A stretch of 64,000 nt of DNA from Lolium rigidum (Eukaryota; Streptophyta; Magnoliopsida; Poales; Poaceae), in the NCBI RefSeq assembly GCF_022539505.1, contig NC_061512.1, positions 249,504,510-249,568,509 of the forward strand. Reading direction: 5' to 3'. Within the stretch, counting starts at the first letter, position 1. Each line of letters starts with the position of its first letter. The notes under the pieces were generated by a model. It was not told the origin of the DNA and did no database searches. It was given only the letters and a program-made list of their open reading frames with translations. Positions 33,516-45,300 of the stretch are shown one piece after another. The position numbers and the translations under genes are program-made.

Positions 33516-36416
33516 TAGTTACAAAAATGGCCAATTGGGCGGCATTATTTTTGATAATCTTAAAGATTGCAAAAGGCATCAACGAGATGTTACGGAAGAC
33601 CCTCATGTTCCCTTCATTCCAAACCTTAACAAGAAGATGGACGAGAGATCCCAACATCCCAACGCAAAAGCATATTCACCTTAAAGAGGCACAACATGAC
33701 TACTAGCATGCGTTTCCATCCGGGCTGCCTTGTGCGCCCTAGAGCTTCTCTGGTCGAGCCTCTCCTCAACATATTATTTCTAAGTGATGTTCAACTTTAG
33801 TGTGCTGTTCTACTTATGTTCATGAAATAAATGATAAAAAACAACTAGCATTATCATGATAATACTTATATGATTAAAAGGACAATTTGTAGTGTTAAAT
33901 TTTTTTTTATGAGAATACATCATTAAAGTTTTTCAAAGATAAGTGTTTACATTGTACGTATCACAAGTACACACACAAAAGTTGTTGAGTTTTTTTTGTA
34001 AGGCAGTTAGGCGAGTGTGGGAGATCACTCCTTGTTGTCTGGTGTAATTTGCACAAATTTATAGAATGATACTAAGACGATAAAATAAATATTTATAATA
34101 ACTTCACGACATATCTTTAAATTCTCATGCATGCCATATTGTGGTACATGCAGTTAGATATCAAATAAACATTGCACATATTTTGCTTGATTTGTAACAT
34201 GGAGGAACAAAGAACTCGTTTGACCAAGAAACTATCAATAAAAGAGCAATGCCAGATATTCGAGGATAACTTATCCTACACCCAAGATAAACATCCACAT
34301 AATCTAGAAATTTCTATTTACTTACATGTAAGATAAATAACCATGCATTCAAGACTTATGTTATAAGTTACACTTTAGAATTAATTTTTTATACATAGAA
34401 TCAACCATAACACATAAATATACATAGTTATTTACCTATCTTCCACAAAATGAAATATGGACCCATACATTTGAGGAAAAAAAATCACATACATAGGGGA
34501 ATCAGGGTGAGAGAAAGATTTGTAGAGATCCGATATATCAAAGAAGAGACACAACTAACTTGAATTTCAAGATACAGTAGTGTTTCACTATATATAATTA
34601 TTTTTTTAGTGATAAATGTTAAATTTGTATCCAATATAATATGTGCACTGCACATAAATAGTTAGAACACACAATCTAAGCAAGTTCCCCTATGTCCAGT
34701 ATTCACTGAAACATAACAATATCATGCTCCCAAAATTGGTTCTAACTATAGTGAACGGTCTACGCACCTCATTGTGGTTGTCATACATGTAAATATTTTC
34801 TTAATATGCAGGGTGATGGTTGCATGAAACTTACTACTATAATCTTTTGCACTTTTCACACATAATGTAAATATTTTTAATGGATAATACAGTTGGTGTA
34901 GCATCGTTTTTGTGGCACAAGAAATCCTCAAACATTAAACCCCCATAAAAAAATAATACAAATTTATTTTTTGGTTCTTGTTTATTAATTTGATTCTTAG
35001 AATTTATAGCCATGATATCTAATACCTTGCTAAAACAGAAGTACAAAGTACAACAATCGAAGTACAACGAAAACCTAAAGTACATGTACACTACTAGGAA
35101 TACACTAAAAGACCATAGTAATACCAAAAATCCAAAGTACAACTACGTTAAAACGTATGTAAACCCAAAATACAATTGTGGTACTTTTGAAAGTACAACA
35201 AAAAAGGCTTCACAAAAGCTATCAATATGGGATTTAGTTTTGATGATTTCGACGCAAGGATCTCAAAACTAGAAGTTCCCAAGATATTTAGTTTTAAAAT
35301 TTTAAATCTAAAAAATAATGCATGTACTACTCTCGTATCCAGCGTGTGGAGGAGAGAAATTCCACCAAAACACTCTCTTTCTGACACTTGTCACACATGG
35401 AGACACCCCCACATGGTCCCTCGCGGAAGGAGATGCATGCTAACACTTGGCGAATAGAGAGTGCGTCTGAAAAGAGAATGTGACACTTGTAGCATCACGA
35501 GCCAATGTCCATCTTTTTCGTTAGAGATTATGTTTTGTTCCTCTTTAGCATAAACAATAAATACTGAAAACTAGTAAAGAAAATAAAAAAATTGATTGCA
35601 AAAATATGCATGTCAAGTTTGAAACCAAAATACAAAAATATGTATGTTTGCAAAAATGACAATATTTTCAATATAAGGACTATATTTCTACTAATCAAAC
35701 AATATGCGACGTTGTTTTTCTCCTCTTTTGTGTAGGCCACGCGGAGTCCTATTTTACTTCATTTTTTTTTGAAACTTTGACTTCTAAAAAAAGGTTCGAC
35801 CTACACATGAATTCCATAGGCTATTTTGGATGTTCCTCCTGTATATAAATATATCCATGTTTTCCAAAAAAAAAAACCATGTTTTTAGAAATTTAAATAA
35901 TATTATAAAAGTGTTCACTTCCATGAAAATAAATGTTTTTGTAGTTTAGGAAGATGGTCACATGTTTTAAAATAGTTTTCAAATGTATTTTTGAAAAAGG
36001 TTCATGGTTAAAAATAAACGTTCTGGTACAAAATGTTTATGTGTTTAAAAGAGTATTAAGACATTTAAAATATATTCATGTTTTTCGTGTAAAATGGACA
36101 TGGCTTCGAAAAAATAATAATGTGTTATAAAAATGATCAGGAGGATGTCGAAATGGAATTCATGTTGAACAAGAAAATTAAAATGGAAAATAACAAAAAA
36201 ATAAAAGTTAAAGCAAGAAGGAAGAAAAAACGAAGAAAGGTAAAACAAAATTATTTTCGATGTAACAGGCCCTGAGTGCAGTCATGGGCCGGTTGATAGA
36301 CTAGCAAACCTACATTCGGGTCTGTGGACGATGGACATGCAGTTAACGGCCCAGTACACTAAGTGGCCCAGACGGCCTGCGGATGGGCCTGCGGGAGAGT
36401 AAGACACATCACACAT
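33516..36416. other. AT-rich intergenic, no gene seen
   Basis: Long AT-rich stretch with many short open frames and no recognisable protein. At 35030-35200 a cluster of AAGTACAA motifs looks like a degenerate inverted relative of the TTGTACTTC repeat family seen at 38966 and 61337. At 35855-35880 CCATGTTTT occurs on both sides of CC plus an A-run, a possible tiny retroposition scar. Confidence 0.4.
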
Positions 36417-36429
36417 GTAAGAACCTGTT

Positions 36430-36446
36430 TCTAGCTCAAAAAAAAA
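36430..36446 (+). mobile_element. 17-bp retroposition scar
   Basis: TCTAGCTCAAAAAAAAA is bounded by an exact 13-bp duplication, gtaagaacctgtt (36417-36429 and 36447-36459). The insert is a CTC plus poly(A) end in plus orientation. Confidence 0.8.
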
Positions 36447-36459
36447 GTAAGAACCTGTT

Positions 36460-37275
36460 CCGGTGAAAAAAAGAAACAAAATCATTAGCACGGCCTCAAA
36501 GGTCACCCACGGGCTGGTTGTTATGGGGAGACGTGGAGGATGGTGGAGAAACTTCAGTTGCGCCAACCGGATTGCTCCAGCTCATCCCGTAAGACTTTCA
36601 GGTAGTAACAAAGTATAGTCTAGCACTCGTCACACACACACCGCCGCAACCTGCACACCGTTGACATCACAGCGCCAAACAACTCAATGATGTATCCGTC
36701 ACCGTTGACATCCACACCCCTCCATCTCCCCTGTACACCAAAGAGGCGAGGCGAGGGGCATGAAACTCTGATCGAAAAGTTTCTGACTTTCTGCAATGTC
36801 AGCGGCTCAGTCCCGCATAGAAAAACCGTGAGTTCGCTCCTCGCTCCATAGCCAAAACAAAGTCAGCGCCTCATTTATTTTCCTAAAAAAGGTCAGCGTC
36901 TACTTTATAGTTTCTGAACTCCAATCGTCTGGTCAGTCAGAATGCATGCGCTCGTTCTGTGGTCATGTATGTATCACAGCCGGTCAAGCCGTTCCACACT
37001 TGCTATAGTAGTACTACCACTTGGGCATTCAGAGACCACCAAAAGCCGCCTGACTGCCTGCTTGTTGAGTTGAAACAGCCGAGCCGTTGCCCCTGTTTGG
37101 TTGGCAACCGTCAGCCGATCGATGAATGTGGACGTCGTGATGTCATCGCTGATCGTAATTCGTAACAGCGACGCCCACGCGTGCGTTAATCTTCGGTCTC
37201 GCCTCCATCAATGGATGCCGGACCGTCGCGTCAGTTGATTAAGTGAGCTTGAACAAGCATAGCCATATTCAGAGT
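36460..37275. other. intergenic, no gene seen
   Basis: Mixed sequence. GTCAGCGCCTCATTTA (from 36862) and GTCAGCGTCTACTTTA (from 36892) flank a short ...CCTAAAAAAG insert, a weaker candidate scar with mismatched duplications. No coding sequence is supported. Confidence 0.4.
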
Positions 37276-37435
37276 TCTACTGTTAAGGTGGTGGCGCCAC
37301 GCGCAAGACCTCCATGGTCACCCTTAGGGCCTCCTCCTCGGACATGTCGATAGGCATCACCGCCATTGCATAGCGAGGCGGTGCTGGCGGCAGCTCCTGC
37401 GAGACCTCCAAGGCGAGCCTCATTGCCTCCTCGTC

Positions 37436-38548
37436 CAGTGGCGGAGCCAGGATTGAAGCAAGCCCCGGGCCAGAAACTAAGCGCAAAAGTAACTACTAAA
37501 AAAAGTCTTGTAATAGCACAAAAAAATGGTGCGACAGCAAGAATAAACATATTTTCAGATCCACTGTTAACTCTCCAAGAACATGCATAAGAAATAACTA
37601 AAAAACTTAAAATAGTTGAATGGGATACAAAAGATGGTACCAAGTCACTAGTTTTGTGCGTCCCGTGCCTCCCATGACCTCATCAACAGTAGAAGAGGAA
37701 CCAATACCTTCAAGAAAGCAAGAATGTTTAATATGGAAAAGCGCAAACATGAAGTACAACAGAAAATCATTCATACAAATATGAAAACTTACCGAAACGA
37801 CGAGGTAAAATTTCTCAACGTGAGCTATATCCTTGAAAACGATATAAGATATCATCATCATTGATAGAGTGAAATACGTCTCGGCTCAATATAACATACC
37901 ATGTTATAATTCATCCAATCATCAATCATTTTCAGTAGCATTTTCGTTTTGAGGAGGAGGTTCTTCACTTTGAGGAGTTTCTTTAGATTGAGGATTCGTT
38001 GATGCATTCGCTTTTGAGATCGATGGAAAAAATCTCTTCATCTTCTGTTCCTAAACATGAAACCAATTACAAACAATTGTTAAACCATACTTATTATTAT
38101 TTATTCCAACATCCTAATCCCTGTCTATGTGTAAAACAAAAAACTACCTAGCTAGTTCAAAGGAGCTGCCGATCAGATCATCAGAAGCAGACCGATCAGG
38201 AGGAGTTGAGGCAGGCAGACAGTCCACGGCCGGGTAGCACTGCAGCAATGACGGAGGCCGGAGGCTGCGGCGACGTACGCGCACGCAGGGGCGTCGGGGC
38301 CGCGATCCGTCGATCCGTGTGCAGCGCTGTTTTGACGAAGACGAACTGCCGTAGATCGCGTGGGCGTAGTATCGTACGCGTCTCTGCCACTACGAGCTGC
38401 GCGCGGCCTGGGAAGAAACGAGGCTTCCTCGTTCAGCCGAGTTGGGCCAACGCCCCGGGCCAATTGTTTTTTTTCGTTACTGATAAGGAGGAAATTTTCT
38501 GCGACCCGGGCCATGGCCCCTGTTGCCCTGGGCCTGGCTCCGCCCCTG
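37436..38548 (-). mobile_element. hAT (Tip100-like) DNA transposon, 1.1 kb, non-autonomous
   Basis: Ends CAGTGGCGGAGCCAGG (37436) and CCTGGCTCCGCCCCTG (to 38548) are inverted (14 of 16). An exact 8-bp duplication, tcctcgtc, flanks them (37428-37435 and 38549-38556), the hAT signature. A short remnant of the transposase start lies on the minus strand (37922-38041); the dimerisation and catalytic regions are absent. The right part (38200-38470) is GC-rich. It inserted into the gene at 37276-38885. Confidence 0.93.
37922..38041 (-). pseudogene. N-terminal remnant of hAT (Tip100/TTF-type) transposase
   Basis: A 39-codon minus-strand frame starts MKRFFPSISKANAS and is rich in Ser, Gln, Glu and Pro, ending ENATEND, stop. 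MKRFF followed by a low-complexity region is how Tip100-group hAT transposases (zinc-finger MYM-type 1-like) commonly begin. The TTF zinc finger and the catalytic region that should follow are missing. Confidence 0.6.
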
Positions 38549-38883
38549 TCCTCGTCCATGCATTTTGGCATGAGAGGGAGCTGGTCCGGCGTGCCTGCTA
38601 CCTTGGCATGCTCCATCATTTAAGCAAGGCAGCAGCCCTCGGTGTCATCCCCCTCCTCCTTTCCCGGGATTTGGTTGCCGCTGATTGCCTCCTCCTCCTC
38701 TTTTGCTTCTTCCTCTTCTTTCACCTGCGTGAGCGGAGTGGCGTAATTGTACTCATCGTTGCCGGTGAACCCGGCTCGGCGCTTCAGATCCCATTTGAGG
38801 TTGACGAACGAGTCCCATAGCGGCGATTTAATGCCATCCGGTGGACATCGTTCCATCCGGGCCATGTCGACGGTGATGGAGAC

Positions 38884-38940
38884 CAGGGCCGGCTCTATCT
38901 TTCGTGTGGCCCTTGGGCGAGCTGATGAAAGAGGCCCCTA
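38884..38940. mobile_element. truncated hAT-like end (CAGGGCCGGCTCT)
   Basis: CAGGGCCGGCTCTATCTTTC looks like a terminal repeat of hAT elements of the CAGGGCCGG class. It coincides with the point where the neighbouring minus-strand gene is cut off. No second end was found; it runs into a (TA)n stretch and then the TTGTACTTC repeat. Confidence 0.35.
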
Positions 38941-38965
38941 AGACTAAAAAATATATATATAAATA

Positions 38966-41750
38966 ATATTCTGAGCACCGACTTGTACTTCCCTGGACAC
39001 AATGTTGTACTTCCCGGATAACAGAGTTCAACTTTCTGTCGAACTTACCTGAACTTCCCATTTTCTTCAGAGCTACTGATTCTACTTCGTGTTTCCCAAC
39101 CATTTGTCGGAACTATGGAAATGATATACCGTTGGATAGATAATGAAAAACCGCAACTTTTTCATGTTCACACTTTTCACAGATTTTGCACGGTTTAAAT
39201 TTAATTTTGAAAATACAAAAACGCTTCTATATGGCCAGAAAACGAACTTTTAGTTCGGTTTTCGAATCGCTTATCGAAACTGTGCAAATGATATACCGTT
39301 GGAAAGATAATTAAATTGCGCAACTTTTTCATGTTTTATGTTTTTTCAAAATCCTCACAGTTTTTGAACAATTTTGAAAATACCGAAATTCGGACGTATT
39401 CAAAAAACGAGCGGACAGTAATTTGGATGCTTTGTTTCAACCGTATATCGGAATGATGCAAATGATATAGCGTTGGAAAGCTATGGACTAGGCGCAACTT
39501 TCTTATTTCAATTATTTTCTCTAATTCCTTACAGTTTAATAGAATAACACGAATTACTGTCCGCCTGTTTTATGTGACGGGCACCGAATGATTTTTTCCG
39601 CGATTTCCGTGCGGTATATTTAAACAATGCAAATGATATACGGTTGAAAAGGTCTCAAAATGGCGCATCTTTTTCATATCTACCATTTTTGCCAACTCCA
39701 AACGATTTGAAAGTAATTTTAGAAGTTTTGAAATCATGTTTCCGGTATAGTTTGTGGGATAATAATTTGAATTTAATAGATTAGATCCATTTATTTGTTG
39801 TAAAATGTTGTAGGTAATAAAATTAGATATATACTCTACCATATAAAGCTTTTGGTGACAATGATTGAAGTGGTTGGTGATCAAATCGATGAGATTTGAA
39901 CAATAGATTTCCGTCCCGTAAAAACAAAGCACTGAACTTCCCTCGACACGAACTTGCACTTCTAGGGAAATGCGGTTGTACTTCTCGGCGCTGTTTCACG
40001 AAAGTGTTCAGTAAAATGACTATAAGTTTCTCATACGGTGTTCGTTTGAGGTCCATGGCCACACAAAATGCTCAGCACAACCACGCGCATGTGAACTTCC
40101 CACGACATTTCCTTGTACTGCTTGGCCTTCGTGGTTGTACTTCCTGGAAATGTTTTGATACTAGTGCGTCTTACAAAAACTAGCATGTGTGCTTCAAAAT
40201 GATAATGTTAGATTGTATCTATATTCTATTTTAAGAGATTCTGCACTTCCCGGATCTTAATATCAATGTTGCTATGTGAACTTATGTGGGGGTATTTTCT
40301 TCATGTAATTACCGCTTGTACTTACTGTTGTCTCCGCCCGTACTTCTCGGAATCACTACACGTACTTCCTCGCAGATGACGGGATTATTCTATTCTTTTT
40401 ACATTTGGACTTTGTCGGGTTTCTTGTACTTTTCTATATTAAGTGGGTGTACTGCTCGTGCCAAATGGTTGTGCTTCTCGTTTTCAAGTATATGAACTTC
40501 CTCGCGGGTGATGGGATTATTTTTGTTTTTTGTACATTCGGATTTTGTCGGTTTTCTTGTACTTTCTATATTAAGCGGGTGTACTGCTTGTGTTGAATGG
40601 TTGCACTTCTCCGCATCAACTATTTGAACTTTCTCACAGATGACGGGATTTTTTTATGTTTTTTTTTAGATTTGGATTTTGTTGGTTTTCTTTTACTTCC
40701 TATAATAACTGGTTGTACTGCTTGTGTTAAATGGTTGTACTTATCTGTGTCTAGCATTTGAACTTCCTCGCGGATGACCGGATTATATTTTTTTTGTACA
40801 TTTGGATTTTCTCGGTTTTCTTGTACTTCATATATTAAGCAGGTGTACTGCTCGTGTCGAATACTTGTACTTCTCAGCGTCAAGTAGTTGCCTCGATGCT
40901 TTCATTGTACTTCCAGTAACCGTATGTGTGTACTTACTCGTATTTGCCAATTGAACTTTCCGCATATGTGCGTATATTGTGTACTTGGCAGGTCAAATAT
41001 GTGCGCTTTATGTGCGTTATGGATATAACTCAATCAAAATATAGATCCAATCAAACTGTAAGTGTACTGCCCGCTCAAGACCTGTGTACGTACTGCCTTA
41101 TTACCCTGACTTGGCAACCTTGACCCTTAGATCGAAAATGAAAGGCAGATATTGTGCCAGATACTGTAGCTAAAGCACTGCACAAAGGATACTGTAACTG
41201 TTCTGTTTTGTTACTTAGCATATGAACTGTAGCGTGAAATATGAACCGCCCGTGTCAAATCTAATGGCTGAGAATTGGACAAGTTAGGTACACTGTAGCC
41301 TCTCTGACTTTGACACTACAAGTTTGAGAATCTGGAGCGGAAGTTAACTGACATAAACGCTGAAGCTTTAGTCCAAAACTGCTCCTCGCTTTCTCCCAAA
41401 AGGCCAGAATATCTGTGCATATGAACATGAAATCTTCTCTACGTCTAGGTACTATACGTCTATACCTAACCAGATTATTCTGCCGGATTCGTATAAAGTA
41501 TAGTGCGCTCACAATGTATGTGTACTTCCATCAAAGAAATTTATGATTTCTCACATGCAAATCCCTAATTTATGCAACGAACTTTACAAGAAAGAAATAT
41601 GTTCACTTCTCATCCATTCCTCTTTTATCTCTGGTTTTTTTGCCCGTACTGATCGGTGAGAAACACCTGCACTGCCATCGAGAAATACCAGTGCTGCCAC
41701 TTACGTAAACAAGTGCACCTGTACTTCAAATTATCTTCAGAAGAAAATCT
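38966..41750. repeat. dispersed repeat rich in TTGTACTTC / GAACTTCCC, copy A
   Basis: From TTCTGAGCACCGACTTG at 38971 the sequence is colinear with 61337 onward at high similarity for well over 1.5 kb. It contains dozens of TTGTACTT(C/A) and GAACTTCCC motifs in one orientation. Near 39120-39660 it has four spaced copies of a segment with ATGATATACCGTTGGA-like text and CGCAACTTTTTCATGTT. It encodes no recognised protein. It may be the interior of a large DNA transposon; no terminal repeats could be assigned. The right border is approximate. Confidence 0.7.
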
Positions 41751-41771
41751 TTACTATTAAATTGCAATAGG

Positions 41772-41788
41772 TTTTTTTTTTGAGCATA
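41772..41788 (-). mobile_element. 17-bp retroposition scar
   Basis: TTTTTTTTTTGAGCATA is bounded by an exact 16-bp duplication, attaaattgcaatagg (41756-41771 and 41789-41804). On the minus strand the insert ends GCTC plus poly(A). Confidence 0.85.
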
Positions 41789-41804
41789 ATTAAATTGCAA
41801 TAGG

Positions 41805-42359
41805 TGACTGGCTGGTGTCACAAATGGGCCAAAGAACGTTTTTACTGAGCCCAATATAACCCACACTTAAATCGCCCCGGATACCCAGGCCCACGATCTA
41901 TGTACCCGCAAACCAACATATTCGATCATGTAAGCATCCATCTATTAAAAAAAAGTACGTGCATCCATCTATTATCTACTACCGAGTAAATAACGAGCAC
42001 AAACGCACGCAACCGAGCAACATGATTAACCGATTGAGTCCCGTATGCTCGACAAATTCCTCAACTCGCGGTAATAGTTCCCACGCCGGGCGTGTCGGGC
42101 TACCGCGGCCGGGCGAGTGGAGGAGTCGCGACTCCTTGGCCGTCAGGGCAGTCGGCATCGTGCATGACTGCTACGCAATTGCAGCATGCACAGGTTCGTG
42201 TGCCTCGCGCGGCCGTGATGAAGTTCGGCGTGTGTTCTTCGTATATTCGCATCATTCATCTGCTATAGGATGCGACGATTGTTTAGCCTCTGTGAGCCCA
42301 TAAATAAACAATTATTTTGCTACAAGTTCGATGCACTTAGCGCTTTACCACTTAGCAGC
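41805..42359. other. intergenic, no gene seen
   Basis: It includes GCATCCATCTATTA twice (41934-41947 and 41961-41974) around an A-run, another possible scar. 42030-42240 is GC-rich with a 114-codon open frame that has no family resemblance. The Gypsy element inserted at its right edge. Confidence 0.4.
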
Positions 42360-42364
42360 CATGC

Positions 42365-45300
42365 TGTAATAACCCAGAACATAGGAACAACGAAGGGTAG
42401 ATTTAGAAATGGGATGTGCATTTTATCGCAAAACAGGGGAAATTTTCGCGCCTTATTGCAACTAAACCTAAGAGGGATCGAGGTTCTCTCTCATTTTGCA
42501 CTTAGGGTTAGGCAATGTGAGTTAGGGAAATTTCGACATGATCTCTTTTGTATCTTGTTAATTTGGGGAATTGATTTCATTTGACAAGTGTTAAACATTA
42601 AACAATAATCATTACACAATATAAATATGAATTTACAATTCAAACACAAGATAATATTCAAATCATTTTGGATTTCAAAGTGAGTATCAAATACAATATT
42701 TAATTCAGAATATATACATTACATAATGCACAAGCTCATAAACAAAAACTTGAGCTTTATTGATAACACAACACAAATTACATTGTCTTTACAAAATTCT
42801 TGATACAAAAATTGAGGAATAATAAACAGAAATAAAAATAAAGATTACAATTTAGTTCCTAAACTAAAATCTAGACTATGTGCCTTGAAGTGTCTCTTCA
42901 TGGCCATGTCCATCTTCAAAACCTGCAAAACATTAAAACCAATACTAGACAGGATGTTAAGTGTAGAAATTCAGTTTGGACGGTTAACCAAGTGTCATAG
43001 ACACTTGTGCTTGTCCAAAACCCGGACAGACACCGGGATAAGAAGGAGCGAGACCAAAACCGAGCAACCATCGGGGCTCAAGTTTCAGCATATGAGCACA
43101 CTCGCTCATGTGTGCTAGTGCACACAACAACGAAGGCAGTGCACTAGCCTAGTCATCAAGCAAACCAGGCTTGTGTGTCAAGGCCAGAGAGGAAGTAGAG
43201 ACCATATAAATAGCACACAAACCCTAGAACCATGACAGTCGACCACATATGCAAATCACCAGGTAAGGGTGAAGCAAGAACAAGCTCAGTTCATCCAGTT
43301 CTTGAGCAAGAACAGAACCAACCCATACAAAACCACTCAACCACCAGGAATCATGGTGACTCGAGGAGATCATCCAAGACCCGGAGGTGGAGAGCTGTGA
43401 CACAAACCCAAGTCTGCATCAACCAAATATTTCTTTCTAGGAGCTGGAACAAGGTATACCTAGTTCCTGGAAAAGATCCCATGGATCTAATCCATCATAT
43501 GCATGAGCATGGGATGAGCAGATGCTCATATGGGTAGATCATCACTTGGTTTTCACCAAGGATTACCGCCGACCAAAAGCCACTAAAATAGAAAGCATCT
43601 AGGTACGGATCCTATGCACAAGAAACTAGCACATATGTACGGATGCACACACTAGCCGGATTAGATGCACGGATAGCACCGGTAGATGGCAAGGATTAGC
43701 AGCCATGACTACACAATAAATCCTAAGCATACAACCATCGAAACCCTAGATTTCTTCACGAGCAAGTATATTGGCATTCATAGTTTCTATGATTCCCAAA
43801 TATACAAGCAAAGATGAGTAGCCAACAAGATCCAACCAACCAGGTGAGCAACCAGTCGAGTAGCAAGGCTACTGAGGTCACTTCACATTTAGCACCAATT
43901 GAGAGAAAGCCAAATACAAAGCATCACTATCCAGAAATGGATTCAGACTTTGATTGCTTGATAAATAATCATGAACAGCAAATTCATATCAAGCAAGTCA
44001 TTTAAAATCATCACTGCATAAGCAGTTCAACATAATCAAATTAATACAAGCATGAATTTATTACAGATCCATGCTTAGTACTGACAGTAGCACACTATTG
44101 AGCAGCATAGTTAATTTATAGCCACAGTATTAACCAGTAAGCCATCACTGGCAATCAATTGATCAAATGGATCAATTATAGCAAGCCAAGTTACACAGAG
44201 AGGTTAGCCAGCAAGCAAGGAATGATCCAATGGATCATTGGCTTACAGGAGTAGCACTCGAATCATATCACAGGCACCTCCGGCACACACACAAGTGTCA
44301 CGGATGCAACACAAGTACACCTAGACAAGCAAGCATGATAGACCAGTAAGCATAAGCAAGTCATAATCAAGCATAGCATGGCATAGTTAGCTCTTGAGCA
44401 AGCACAGTAGAGCATGGCAAGTATAGAGCATGCTAGGAGCAGCAGAGAAGCAAGAACAACATGAACAGCATGTCGAGCAGACATGTGCCGGTACCGAGTA
44501 AATGGTAATTGGACCATGTGCTTGCAATCAATCCAAGCATAGACGAGTTGTATAGTAATAGCAAGGCTCTGGGTGATCACAAGAGCACCAGAGAGCAGCA
44601 GAGCTTGAGGAGGAAGAAGAACAGTACCAAGGAGGCGCACAGAGAAGAGGTGGATGCAACACTTACTTGCGCCTGGAAGCAGAGGCTAGGGCATGGCGAG
44701 GCAGTGCTCGCGCGGCCCTAACAGCTGCAAATCCAGGGTAGGCGCCGGCGTTACGCCGACGAGCACCAACACCACCACGGCACGGCACAGAGACGACGGC
44801 ACAGGCACTGCAAGCAGCACCTGCGCCAGGTCGGTCTCGGAGGCGCACCCGTCGTCGGAGAGGGCGTGATCTCGCCGGAGTTCGTCGAGGCGATTCTCCG
44901 CGAGATCCAGATCGGAGGCGATTCGCCAGAAGAAGAAGAGATGGGGAAAACCACGCGGACAGATCGATAGATCTGCTCGCGGCGGTTCAGGTGCGGTAGG
45001 TGGCTACGGCGGAGGAGCTCGGAGTCGGCCGGAGCACGGCGGCGGCCATGGCGGCGACGCCATCGCCACGGGCGTCGCGAGAGAGGAGTTAGGGTTAGGA
45101 AAAAAATGAGAGAGGGCCGAGTGAGTGAGAGCGGTGGGCCGTTCGGCTCCACCGAACCGCTATGGGCACGCCTTAGTGGGCTGTCCCATGGGCTTAGGTT
45201 ATTGGGCTGGGCCCAATATGGGTCCAGGGGGGTATTTTAGTATTTTCACAATTTAGAAAAGGCCATTATTTCACCAAATTTTAATAAATAAAATACAACT

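Larger units (their letters stand above)
37276..38885 (-). pseudogene. uncharacterised gene with UIM-like helices, split by a hAT element
   Basis: Reading right to left, an open frame begins (5' end cut) with ALVSITVDMARMERCPPDG, then SPLWDSFVNLKWDLKRRAGF, NYATPLTQ and a Glu-rich run (KEEEEAKEEEEA), to a stop at about 38620. After a frame change it resumes MMEHAKVAGTPDQLPLMPKC-MD until the hAT insertion at 38548. On the other side of the insertion it continues EEAMRLALEVSQELPPAPPR and SEEEALRVTMEVLRVAPPP, stop near 37274. The two EExxxxxAxxVxx helices resemble ubiquitin-interacting motifs, but the fit is loose. Removing the hAT and one TSD copy would rejoin the frame across the site. Function unknown; the gene is disrupted and its upstream end is lost next to another hAT-like end at 38884. 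Confidence 0.5.

Noticed and set aside
41959..42303. 114-codon plus-strand frame before the Gypsy element
   Set aside because: No family resemblance, no codon pattern, and it overlaps a repeated ATCCATCTATTA scar.
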